17,431 nucleotides of DNA. It comes from Candidatus Hydrogenedentota bacterium (GTDB lineage Bacteria; Hydrogenedentota; Hydrogenedentia; Hydrogenedentales; SLHB01). The notes beneath the pieces were generated by a model that made no database searches, was not told the origin of the DNA, and saw nothing but the letters and a program-made list of their open reading frames with translations. Below are positions 1-6,734 of the stretch, piece by piece (within the stretch, counting starts at the first letter, position 1; the number at the start of each line of letters is the position of its first letter). The stretch covers positions 1 to 17,431 of the forward strand of contig DUZM01000031.1 of the NCBI GenBank assembly GCA_013349485.1. The letters are read 5' to 3'. The translations under genes and the position numbers were made by a program.

Positions 1-208
1 ACGCGCCCGACACCCGCAGCTTTTCGAGGTTATTCCAGGCAACGAGGAATGTCTCCTGGGCAATGTCCTCGGCGGCGTCCCAATCGCCTACTGTGGTGAA
101 GGCCAAGCCGCACACGCAGCGATAGTGCCCCTCGACCAGCCGTCCGAATGCGGCGGCGTTACCCGCCCGGGCCCCGCGAATCAGTTGCGTATCGGTTCCA
201 TCACTCAT
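1..208 (-). CDS. ECF-type RNA polymerase sigma factor, N-terminal part (runs off the left end)
   Basis: The 69 visible residues begin MSDGTDTQLIRGARAGNAAA and lead into sigma-70 region 2, with the acidic core-binding motif DAAEDIAQETFLVAWNNLEK at about residues 44-63. This is the classic ECF (group 4) signature; region 4 lies outside the window. Such proteins bind core RNA polymerase and redirect it to a small regulon, usually under a membrane or zinc-binding anti-sigma factor, which would be expected beyond the left edge. The ATG at 208-206 follows a GAGGG-like ribosome site on the minus strand, and the family normally starts about 20 residues before region 2, as here. It is divergent from the lipoprotein gene at 510. 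The sub-group cannot be assigned from the fragment. Confidence 0.9.
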   Translation of the reverse strand, partial: MSDGTDTQLIRGARAGNAAAFGRLVEGHYRCVCGLAFTTVGDWDAAEDIAQETFLVAWNNLEKLRVSGA

Positions 209-509
209 GACGCCCTCAGACTACGCCCTGTCCTCTCCGTCTGTAAAGACACGTGGGTAGCGCGGGAGGTGCCATTTCGCAAGGAAAGGGGTGCTCTCGC
301 TCTTTGGCTTCGCTTGGGTCGGTCCGCTTGCTGCGGTAGGGGGGCGGGTTCGGGGGCCGGGAGCTGATTCGTCGGGTTTAAGCGGGCGTGGTGCACGTGG
401 TACACTTGTGAGGCGGGCGGGAAACGCGGTGGTATGCGGCCTGGTGGCGGTGGGGACGCGGCCCCGCAATGCAGGTGGGGCGGGATCGGTTGCAAGGAAA
501 GGCGAGTTG
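209..509. other. Divergent intergenic region between the sigma factor and lipoprotein genes
   Basis: This is about 300 bp of very G-rich sequence. An open frame runs back from the downstream gene to a GTG at 291, but the encoded peptide is low-complexity Gly/Arg/Ala and precedes the signal peptide, so it is not considered coding. The palindrome GTGCAC and a GGGG/CCCC hairpin near 456-470 are visible. No convincing -35/-10 pair was found for either gene. Confidence 0.5.
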
Positions 510-1586
510 ATGAACAGATACAGGTGGTTTATGCGGGGCGCGGTCTTGGGGACGTGTGTAGCGCTGAGCGCCGTCAGTGTTGGCTGCGGGTTAATCGCGG
601 ATCCGAGCCGGATGAAGATCGCGAAGATAGGGGATCGGATTATCACTCGGGGCGACTTTGCGAATGTGCTTCGGACTATGCCGGAGGATGAGCGGCCTCT
701 GATCGAGACGAAGGGGGACTTCGTCCAAGCGGTTAAGGCGTATCTGGACGAGCAAGTCAAGACGGAACTGGCTGCGGTATTGGAGGGGGCCGGGAAACTC
801 GACGTGCCGCGCAAGGAAGCGGAGGCGATGTTGCGCGCGGCGCGTCCGGAGTTGTTCGGGGACGCGGCGGCGCGCATCAGCGAGGCGGTTTCGGAGGATC
901 TTGGGGAGGATATGGTGCTGGCGATGGAGGCGGAGCGGGAAGCATTGATCGATCTATGGCATCTCAAACTTCTTGGGAACCGGGCCCTTGCGCAGCGTAT
1001 GCGCGATTCCGTGGAAAATAGTCGGGTCAGTATCAGCGACGAAGAGTTCGAGTCCGAGTACAAGTTGCGGAAATATGAGTTGAAGGTATTCGAGCGGATT
1101 CAGTTTATGGCGCTTCGTTTCCCGACGTTTCTTGAAGACGCGGAGGCGCGGGCCGCGGAGGCGCGGCGCCGGGTGGATGAGAACGGGAATTTTTTTGCGG
1201 TGGCGGGCGCGTATAAGGAAGAGAACCCTCAGTTTGTGATCGAGTCGGATTTCGAGAACAACCCGGCCGCGACAAAATTCGCGGGGTTCTGGCAAAGCGT
1301 TTCGGGGTGCGAGAAGGGGGACGTGATCGGCCCGGTATTCCTTCCGGCTTCGGAGCGGGTTGCCGCGAGCGGCCGCGGGTCAACGGAGAGCATGCCGGCG
1401 GCGTTCCTTGTGCTCAAGGTGTTGGAGCATTGGCCGGAGCGGGTGCGCACCTTCGAGGAAGCGAAGCCCATTCTGGCAACCGATATTCTCGTTAGAAAAG
1501 TGATGGCGCAGTTGCGCGAAGAGTACGGCGTCGAGGTCTACGAGGATAACATCCCCGATCCGCAGTTTCTTGAACAAGCGTTGTAA
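510..1586 (+). CDS. Probable lipoprotein with a SurA/parvulin-like fold (periplasmic peptidyl-prolyl isomerase-type chaperone)
   Basis: The 358-residue protein starts with a basic n-region (MNRYRWFMRG) and a hydrophobic stretch ending in VSVGC, a weak lipobox with Cys26 as the candidate lipidation site. Residues about 35-155 resemble the SurA N-terminal chaperone segment: a 'KIAKIGDRIITRGDF' start typical of parvulin chaperones, then helices. Residues about 173-345 resemble a degenerate rotamase domain: a 'VSISDEEFESEY' linker helix, then 'GDVIGPVF' and a 'FLVLKVLEHWPERVRTFEEA' end. It probably helps fold or escort outer-membrane proteins in the periplasm. Isomerase activity is uncertain because the core is divergent. 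The ATG at 510 follows AAGGAAAGGCGAG, and the upstream in-frame GTG at 291 would bury the signal peptide, so 510 is chosen. It stands alone in its orientation. Confidence 0.72.
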   Translation: MNRYRWFMRGAVLGTCVALSAVSVGCGLIADPSRMKIAKIGDRIITRGDFANVLRTMPEDERPLIETKGDFVQAVKAYLDEQVKTELAAVLEGAGKLDVPRKEAEAMLRAARPELFGDAAARISEAVSEDLGEDMVLAMEAEREALIDLWHLKLLGNRALAQRMRDSVENSRVSISDEEFESEYKLRKYELKVFERIQFMALRFPTFLEDAEARAAEARRRVDENGNFFAVAGAYKEENPQFVIESDFENNPAATKFAGFWQSVSGCEKGDVIGPVFLPASERVAASGRGSTESMPAAFLVLKVLEHWPERVRTFEEAKPILATDILVRKVMAQLREEYGVEVYEDNIPDPQFLEQAL

Positions 1587-1751
1587 GTTTCTAGCGCCGG
1601 GTCTGCCCTGCCTCGTTGGGCGGTCGAGGGCGCCGTCCTCATCACAAACGCAGCCGGCTCTTGTAGCGTCAAGACCTTTGGGCTCGGGCGCTATGCAGCC
1701 GGGACACATCACAAAGAATCGCGCGGAGGCACGGGTTTGCAGTCCGTGAAT

Positions 1752-1770
1752 CATGGCCAGGATGGCCATG
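1752..1770. repeat. Short perfect hairpin, likely part of a dispersed repeat
   Basis: The arms CATGGCC (1752-1758) and GGCCATG (1764-1770) are exact reverse complements around a 5-nt loop, AGGAT. Read on the minus strand, the surroundings translate as GMAILAMIHG followed by LQTRAS. From memory, this resembles the 'MGILPMIHGQDARAT'-type spurious peptides made by a high-copy palindromic repeat in several environmental genomes. The hairpin is seen directly; the repeat-family link is inference. Confidence 0.5.
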
Positions 1771-1836
1771 CCACTTCTTTTCATAGGTGGGGGCGACCTG
1801 GATTTGCAGGTATCTGTGTCGCTTCGCGGCGGCTTG

Positions 1837-1850
1837 CGGCCGTTCGGCCG
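1837..1850. repeat. CGGCCG-TT-CGGCCG palindrome
   Basis: Two self-complementary CGGCCG hexamers are separated by TT, giving a perfect 6-bp hairpin with a minimal loop. It lies between the two larger repeat elements of this intergenic region and may be part of the same insertion. Confidence 0.4.
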
Positions 1851-1930
1851 GGCCAGCAGTCTGCCGGACTTACACCAAGTTGCATTCAGACATCAACTTA
1901 CATATGACTCCAGGCAAGCCGTGGCTTTCC

Positions 1931-2012
1931 TGTCATCCTGAGCGAAGCGAAGGATCTCGAACTTACGAAAGTGCCTGTCAAATTCAGATTCTTCGCGTTG
2001 CGCAGAATGACG
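1931..2012. repeat. Interspersed palindromic repeat (HPERSEGS/RVAQND type)
   Basis: The left arm at 1931-1957 (starts TGTCATCCTGAGCGAAGCGA) and the right arm at 1986-2012 (ends CGCAGAATGACG) are imperfect reverse complements, about 21 of 27 positions, around a 28-nt centre. Read on the plus strand the element gives the peptide words HPERSEGS and LRVAQND. These are familiar as spurious translations of a repeat scattered through intergenic DNA of many bacterial phyla. It sits 58 bp beyond the stop codon of the minus-strand amidohydrolase gene and could fold at the 3' end of that mRNA. It looks like a non-autonomous MITE/REP-like element; no transposase is nearby. Confidence 0.7.
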
Positions 2013-2069
2013 CGTAACCAAAGGCATTACCAGTCAAAGCATTGCTGTTCCTGTCGACTTAGTGTCTCT

Positions 2070-3410
2070 TTAAATGCAACTTGGTATTAGGGGTTCGCCC
2101 CGGCGGTATAGGCCCGCGGCGTTGTTGTAAAGAAGGGCCAGGGCGACTCGTTCGAGTTTGGTGTGGGGGCCGCAGACGCCTGCTTGGTTCTCGAGGGCTT
2201 CGGCGAGCAGTTCGCGCGTTTGGATCGAGGCGCCGACGGCCATTTCGATGGATGTCGCGTCGTGGCTGCACATGATCTTGTGCAGCGGCACATAGTTGAG
2301 CCACATCCTTAACGCCTCGCGGTAGAACTCGGGATTCAAAATGACTTGCCAGCAGGTGTCGATGTAGACGTTCGGGAAGGCCATTGCGAGATGGGCCGCC
2401 TCAGCGAGGTAGGGCCAGCAATGGAGCATGACGATTTTCATCCCGGGATACTTCACGGCCAGGGCGGCCAGGGGCAGGGGGTTCGAGTTGGGCATGTTGT
2501 GGGTGCCCACGTGGATCTGATGGGGCCATTCACGCGCGTGTGCTTCACGGCAACACGCGTGCGCCACCCAGTCTTGAAACACACGGACTTGTTCCGGCGA
2601 CAGGTCGCCGGAAAACGTGACCTCGCGGTCGTCGCGTGGGAGGAACTCGAGCGTTCGGGAATAGGCCTGGAGCTGTTTGATGCCGAGCACGCCGTGTTGC
2701 GCCGCGAGGTCGAACACGGCGGCGATAAAGGCGCGCCAGCTCGGGGCATCCACGGGTTCGACACCGACCTGCGCCGCAAGGTTGCGCCGACGCGGGCACT
2801 CCGCGGGCCAGAGTTCCATCAGCGGGTCGATGCGCATAAGGGTCATGGTGAACGCGCGCTCTTCTCGGGCGGATTCGGGGGTTTCTTCGCGGAAATAGAA
2901 TTCCGGGTGAATAGGCCGGATGAGGTGGGTGAAGTGGGCCTTTGCCATGACGTCGCGATACCACTGAAACGGTCGCCGATAGTTTTCTGCAATCGCGGCA
3001 TCGAGTTGCTCGGGTGGGGGGCCGTCGGCCAAGTCTGTGTTGTATAACGCCAAGACGCCGTTGCGGATGGACTGAAACACGCCGACAAGCCTCTGGCGGT
3101 CTATTGCGGCCCACAGACGCGCGAAGGCGTCGTCTCGCGAGCGGGCCGCCCACGCGCGGAAATCATGCGCGCCGGCTTGGCGTGCCATGGCGTCGGGGTG
3201 TTCGCCGGATCCCGCAAGGCAGCCCCGGAAATACGGATCGAGCAACAAATCCGAGAGATCGGTCTCTCGGGCAGGTAAGGCGCCGCACTCGACATCTGCA
3301 CGGAATCCCTCATCAACGGATCCAATCGAGTCAATGCTGCCCCAGTGTTCGTGGGCGCAGAAATTGGGGATTGCCGACAGGCGCACGCCCTTGTTCTGTT
3401 TCATATCCAT
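2070..3410 (-). CDS. Amidohydrolase-superfamily (amidohydrolase-related, FluG-type) metal-dependent hydrolase
   Basis: This 446-residue TIM-barrel protein has the ordered metal and active-site landmarks of the amidohydrolase-related group: HEH (20-22) after strand 1, GIKQLQAYSR (243-252, a Lys position shared with FluG/nodulin-type members), QIHVGTHN (298-305), VMLHCWPY (327-334), VYIDTCW (348-354), CSHDAT (381-386, candidate catalytic Asp384) and the closing helix YNNAAGLY (428-435). Substrate is unknown; relatives hydrolyse or decarboxylate small C-N or C-C compounds. The ATG at 3410 follows AAAGGGGG; a second ATG two codons later is possible. It is the last gene of the minus-strand unit, 42 bp after pseG, so it may act on a product of that sugar pathway, or may simply be co-transcribed. 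Confidence 0.83.
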   Translation of the reverse strand: MDMKQNKGVRLSAIPNFCAHEHWGSIDSIGSVDEGFRADVECGALPARETDLSDLLLDPYFRGCLAGSGEHPDAMARQAGAHDFRAWAARSRDDAFARLWAAIDRQRLVGVFQSIRNGVLALYNTDLADGPPPEQLDAAIAENYRRPFQWYRDVMAKAHFTHLIRPIHPEFYFREETPESAREERAFTMTLMRIDPLMELWPAECPRRRNLAAQVGVEPVDAPSWRAFIAAVFDLAAQHGVLGIKQLQAYSRTLEFLPRDDREVTFSGDLSPEQVRVFQDWVAHACCREAHAREWPHQIHVGTHNMPNSNPLPLAALAVKYPGMKIVMLHCWPYLAEAAHLAMAFPNVYIDTCWQVILNPEFYREALRMWLNYVPLHKIMCSHDATSIEMAVGASIQTRELLAEALENQAGVCGPHTKLERVALALLYNNAAGLYRRGEPLIPSCI

Positions 3411-3452
3411 TGGCCCCCTTTCATATCTGGGTCGGGACGCGTTTGGGCGACC

Positions 3453-4490
3453 TCACGCGGCCGGATTCTGCAAGATTTCAACAACGCGCTCGGCCCCGGC
3501 GCCGTCCACCATGGCGCGGCCGCGCGCGCTCATGGCGGCGCGGGCATCATGATCCGTTACGAGGGCGACGAGTCCCTCTGCTATGCGTTTTTCCTTAACG
3601 TGGTGCGCGTCGCCTAACGATCGGGATACGCCGGTCTCGTCGAGGGATCGGGCGATATCCCGTTGGTTGTCCGAGAGCACGAGAATCAGGTTGGGCAACC
3701 CCATGAAGGCGAGTTCCCAACATGTGGTACCTCCGGCGGACACGGCCGTGTCGGCCCACGCCATCCACTCGGCCATGTTATGCGCGTCGTGGACGATGTG
3801 CCCGCGGGGCAGCAGTAGTGCGGCTTCGGAACGGAGTCGATCAAGGTGCGGATTGCCGGCGCCGACGACTATAACGGGTTCGAGATCGGGTATGTGGGTG
3901 ACCGCCAGGGCACGCAGGACTTTGAGGGTTTCGTTGGCGGGGTCGCTGCCGCCGAGCGTGACGAGGAGGCGGCGCGCGCGGTTGGGAATTTGCCGGCGCC
4001 AGGATTTCCAGGCTAGAAACTCGCGGCGCAACAATGCATAGGCGGGGCCGAGCAGGAAGCGGGTGTGCGGTTCGCAGGCATACTTATTCGCGCGGGCGTG
4101 CAAGTTCTGATTCAACACGAAATCGGCGTAATAGTGGTCTGCGTGGACGACGTCGTCGACGACGAGAAGCGTACACCCCGCTTCACGGATGGTACGTTGG
4201 TAGTCGGCGTCAAAAACGTACCCGTCTATAACGACGGCGCAGCCGGGGCAGTCTTTAACGCGATCCGATGTGATGCGGACGTCTTCCGGATCTGGACACG
4301 CCTCTCGGACTGTAGTGACTGAACCGGCTTGCCCGATAAGTTCAAGGAGGGCGGGACTGTCGCAGGCCGTGACGAAATGGACCTCGCCGCCGCTGGCGCG
4401 CCACGCGCCGGCTAACGTTACACACCGCATCAGATGGCCGGTACCGATCTCGGTGCTTGCATCCGCGCGGCAGATGAGATGTTTTGTCAT
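3453..4490 (-). CDS. pseG: PseG-like UDP-sugar hydrolase (UDP-2,4-diacetamido-2,4,6-trideoxy-beta-L-altropyranose hydrolase)
   Basis: The 345-residue GT-B-fold protein is related to MurG. The N-terminal GTGHLMRC (16-23) carries the His equivalent to the catalytic base of PseG (His19). It is followed by VVDDVVHADHYYADFVLNQN (110-129), LLGPAYALLRREF (146-158), LLVTLGGSDP (175-184) and the nucleotide-binding SAGGTTCWELAFMGLP (251-266). Length and motif order match PseG. The family removes UDP from the fourth intermediate of CMP-pseudaminic acid synthesis to release the free 2,4-diacetamido sugar in the cytoplasm. It starts 23 bp after the pseC stop. The ribosome site is weak, suggesting translation coupled to pseC. 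The usual acetyltransferase that prepares its substrate (PseH) is not in the window. Confidence 0.88.
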   Translation of the reverse strand: MTKHLICRADASTEIGTGHLMRCVTLAGAWRASGGEVHFVTACDSPALLELIGQAGSVTTVREACPDPEDVRITSDRVKDCPGCAVVIDGYVFDADYQRTIREAGCTLLVVDDVVHADHYYADFVLNQNLHARANKYACEPHTRFLLGPAYALLRREFLAWKSWRRQIPNRARRLLVTLGGSDPANETLKVLRALAVTHIPDLEPVIVVGAGNPHLDRLRSEAALLLPRGHIVHDAHNMAEWMAWADTAVSAGGTTCWELAFMGLPNLILVLSDNQRDIARSLDETGVSRSLGDAHHVKEKRIAEGLVALVTDHDARAAMSARGRAMVDGAGAERVVEILQNPAA

Positions 4491-4513
4491 CGGTGCTGTG
4501 CCACTCGCTAGGC

Positions 4514-5707
4514 TTATCCCGCTGCATAGGCGGCAAGGACTTTACGCGTCGCCGCGATGACGTCTTCGGCGTCTCGATCGGTCATGCCCGCCCACAGGGG
4601 CAGCGTGATAAGTCGTTCGTATTGTGCCTCGGCTTCGGGACAAAGGCCTTTGGGGTAGCCGAGCTTCTGATAGTGCGGATGCCAATAGACGGGGATGTAG
4701 TGGACGTTGACGCCAATGCCTTCTGCTCTTAACGCCCGGAAGACGTCGGCGCGACCTACGCGGAGTCGCTCGAGGTTTAGTCGAACTGGGTAGAAATGCC
4801 GGGCAGACTCGCGATCGGGGCGCACTGGAATCAACTCGAGTTGGCCGAGTGACGCGAAGGCGTCATCGAAACGGCGGGCAATAGCGCGACGGCGGGCAAG
4901 CCAGGCGTCGAGTTTGGTCAACTGGGACTTCCCGAGTGCGGCAAGGACGTCGGCCATGCGGTAATTGTAGCCCAGGTCGGTCATGTCGTAGCGCCAATCG
5001 CCCCGCTTGGCCCTGGTGTGGGCGTCGTCCGCGATGCCGTGGTTGCGAAAGACGCGCAGCTTGTAGGCGAGGGCGTCGTCGTTCGTTGTAACCATTCCTC
5101 CTTCCCCCGTGGTGATGTGTTTGACGGGGTGGGTGCTGAACGCGGCGAGTTGGCCGAGCGTACCCACGTTGCGGCCGTCGTACGACGCGCCGAGGGCGTG
5201 GGCGGCGTCTTCAATGACGACAAGATTATGGCGCTCGGCGACGGCGTGGATTGCGTGCATATCGCAGGGCTGGCCGGCATAGTGCACGGCGAGGATGGCT
5301 TTGGTGCGCTCGGCGATCTGCCGCCCGATCTGCTCGGGATCGAGGTTGCAGGTCTCGGGCTGCACGTCGGCAAACGCGACGCGACCGCCGCAGTATAGGA
5401 CGCAGTTGGCGGTTGCGGCAAACGTAATCGGCGATGTAATCGCTTCGTCTTTCGGGCCAATGCCCGCGGCATGGGCTGCGGCGTGGAGGGCCGCGGTGCC
5501 GGAACTCACGGCGACGGCGTGGGCGGCCCCGACGCGCTGGGCAAACGCGGCTTCATATTCGGCGAGGGCGGGGCCGGTGGTGAGCCATTGGCTCCGGAGC
5601 ACGTCGGCCACGGCTTTGATATCGGCGTCATCGACAACTTGATGGCCGTAGGGCAGCATTGTCGCGCGCACGGGCGCCCCACCATCGACGGCCAGCCGCT
5701 CACGCAT
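4514..5707 (-). CDS. pseC: PseC-like PLP aminotransferase (UDP-4-keto-6-deoxy-altrosamine transaminase)
   Basis: The 397-residue DegT/DnrJ/EryC1-family aminotransferase opens with MLPYGHQVVDDADIKAV and carries SSGTAALHAA (68-77), VIEDAAHALGA (164-174, Asp167 contacts the pyridine nitrogen) and HPVKHITTGEGGM (193-205), where Lys196 is the predicted PLP lysine. PseC transfers an amino group from glutamate to C4 of the PseB product. The ATG at 5707 overlaps the pseB stop in ATGCGTGA (8 bp), a translational-coupling arrangement, and GAGG precedes it. The frame stays open upstream to 6055, but that part is antisense-like sequence inside pseB and is not used. The start of the domain agrees with the family. 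Confidence 0.92.
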   Translation of the reverse strand: MRERLAVDGGAPVRATMLPYGHQVVDDADIKAVADVLRSQWLTTGPALAEYEAAFAQRVGAAHAVAVSSGTAALHAAAHAAGIGPKDEAITSPITFAATANCVLYCGGRVAFADVQPETCNLDPEQIGRQIAERTKAILAVHYAGQPCDMHAIHAVAERHNLVVIEDAAHALGASYDGRNVGTLGQLAAFSTHPVKHITTGEGGMVTTNDDALAYKLRVFRNHGIADDAHTRAKRGDWRYDMTDLGYNYRMADVLAALGKSQLTKLDAWLARRRAIARRFDDAFASLGQLELIPVRPDRESARHFYPVRLNLERLRVGRADVFRALRAEGIGVNVHYIPVYWHPHYQKLGYPKGLCPEAEAQYERLITLPLWAGMTDRDAEDVIAATRKVLAAYAAG

Positions 5708-6686
5708 GCCGTTCGTCCTCGAGCATCTGGCGCAGTTCGTCCACCCCGAGCCATTGGGCATTGGCATCGCTGGCGTATGTTGTGTCGGGTGCCATCGGCG
5801 CGCCGGGGGGCGTTGTGGGTTCGCGCCACCAGGGGAAACTGGGCGTGACGACGTACATCTGGTCGAGTTCGCGGGTTTGGCGGGCCTCGTCGCTCGATAT
5901 AAGCACCTCGTGGAGCTTTTCGCCGGGTCGGATGCCGATGATGTCGATGTCGCTCTCTGGCGCAATTGCTCTGGCCAAGTCGATGATACGGACGCTGGGT
6001 ATTCTTGGGACAAAGACCTCGCCGCCTTCCATGATCTCGATGCACTTGAGCACAAATCGGACGCTTTGCTCGAGCGTAATCCAGAACCGGGTCATGCGTT
6101 CGTCGGTGATAGTGATTTTTCCGGTGTCGCGTTGGCGTTTGAACAGGGGCGCTACGCTGCCGCGACTGCCCATCACGTTGCCGTAACGGGTGCAACTGAA
6201 CCGGGTGCGTCCGGCGCCGACGTAGGAGTTGCCTTGAATGAAGAGCTTTTCAGCGACAAGTTTCGTGGCGCCGTAGAGGTTAACGGGATTGACCGCTTTG
6301 TCGGTGCTAAGGGCGATGACGCGCTCGACGTTCTGATCGATGGCGGCGTCGATGACGTTGACGGCGCCCTCGATGTTGGTGCGCACGGCCTCGATGGGGT
6401 TGTATTCGCAGGCGGGGACCTGTTTCATGGCAGCGGCGTGGACCACGACGGTTACGCCGGCCATGGCGCGAACCAGTCGCGGGCGGTCGCGCACGTCGCC
6501 GACGAAATAACGGACGCGTTGGTTGTGAAATGCAGGCTCGTGCCGCATTTCGGACTGCTTCAACTCGTCGCGGCTATAAATGATGAGTTTCTTGGGATCG
6601 AGTTCCGCGAGCACGATCTGCGCAAAGGCTTTCCCAAACGACCCTGTGCCGCCGGTGATCAGGATGCTCTGACTAGTCCAATCCAT
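5700..6686 (-). CDS. pseB: PseB-like UDP-N-acetylglucosamine 4,6-dehydratase (inverting)
   Basis: The 328-residue extended SDR enzyme has the Rossmann motif TGGTGSFG (11-18), GDVRD (63-67), HAAAMKQVP (83-91), the active-site run STDKAVNPVNLYGATK (127-142) with Asp129, Lys130, Tyr138 and Lys142, and SCTRYGNVMGSRGS. The STDK...Y arrangement matches FlaA1/PseB, in which Asp-Lys-Tyr carry out dehydration and C5 inversion of UDP-GlcNAc. This is the first step toward pseudaminic acid. The ATG at 6686 follows AAGAGGACC at good spacing. It lies 48 bp downstream of the flavoprotein gene and overlaps pseC by 8 bp. The assignment as the inverting rather than the retaining dehydratase rests on the short single-domain length and the pseC neighbour. 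Confidence 0.93.
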   Translation of the reverse strand: MDWTSQSILITGGTGSFGKAFAQIVLAELDPKKLIIYSRDELKQSEMRHEPAFHNQRVRYFVGDVRDRPRLVRAMAGVTVVVHAAAMKQVPACEYNPIEAVRTNIEGAVNVIDAAIDQNVERVIALSTDKAVNPVNLYGATKLVAEKLFIQGNSYVGAGRTRFSCTRYGNVMGSRGSVAPLFKRQRDTGKITITDERMTRFWITLEQSVRFVLKCIEIMEGGEVFVPRIPSVRIIDLARAIAPESDIDIIGIRPGEKLHEVLISSDEARQTRELDQMYVVTPSFPWWREPTTPPGAPMAPDTTYASDANAQWLGVDELRQMLEDERHA

Positions 6687-6734
6687 GTTAAAGGTCCTCT
6701 TTTGCCGATAATATACCTTTCATGGCCGGTTTTC

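Larger units (their letters stand above)
1587..2069. other. Convergent intergenic region rich in interspersed repeats
   Basis: About 480 bp lie between two converging genes. Short open frames exist on both strands, but their peptides carry marks of translated repeats (HPERSEGS and LRVAQNDA on the plus strand, MAILAMIHG on the minus strand) rather than protein families. The region holds the three palindromic elements listed separately (1752-1770, 1837-1850, 1931-2012). No classical terminator with a U-tract was found for either flanking gene. Confidence 0.65.

Noticed and set aside
291..509. Upstream in-frame extension of the lipoprotein gene from a GTG at 291
   Set aside because: The added 73 residues are low-complexity Gly/Arg/Ala and would bury a clear lipoprotein signal sequence; the ATG at 510 has a good ribosome site.
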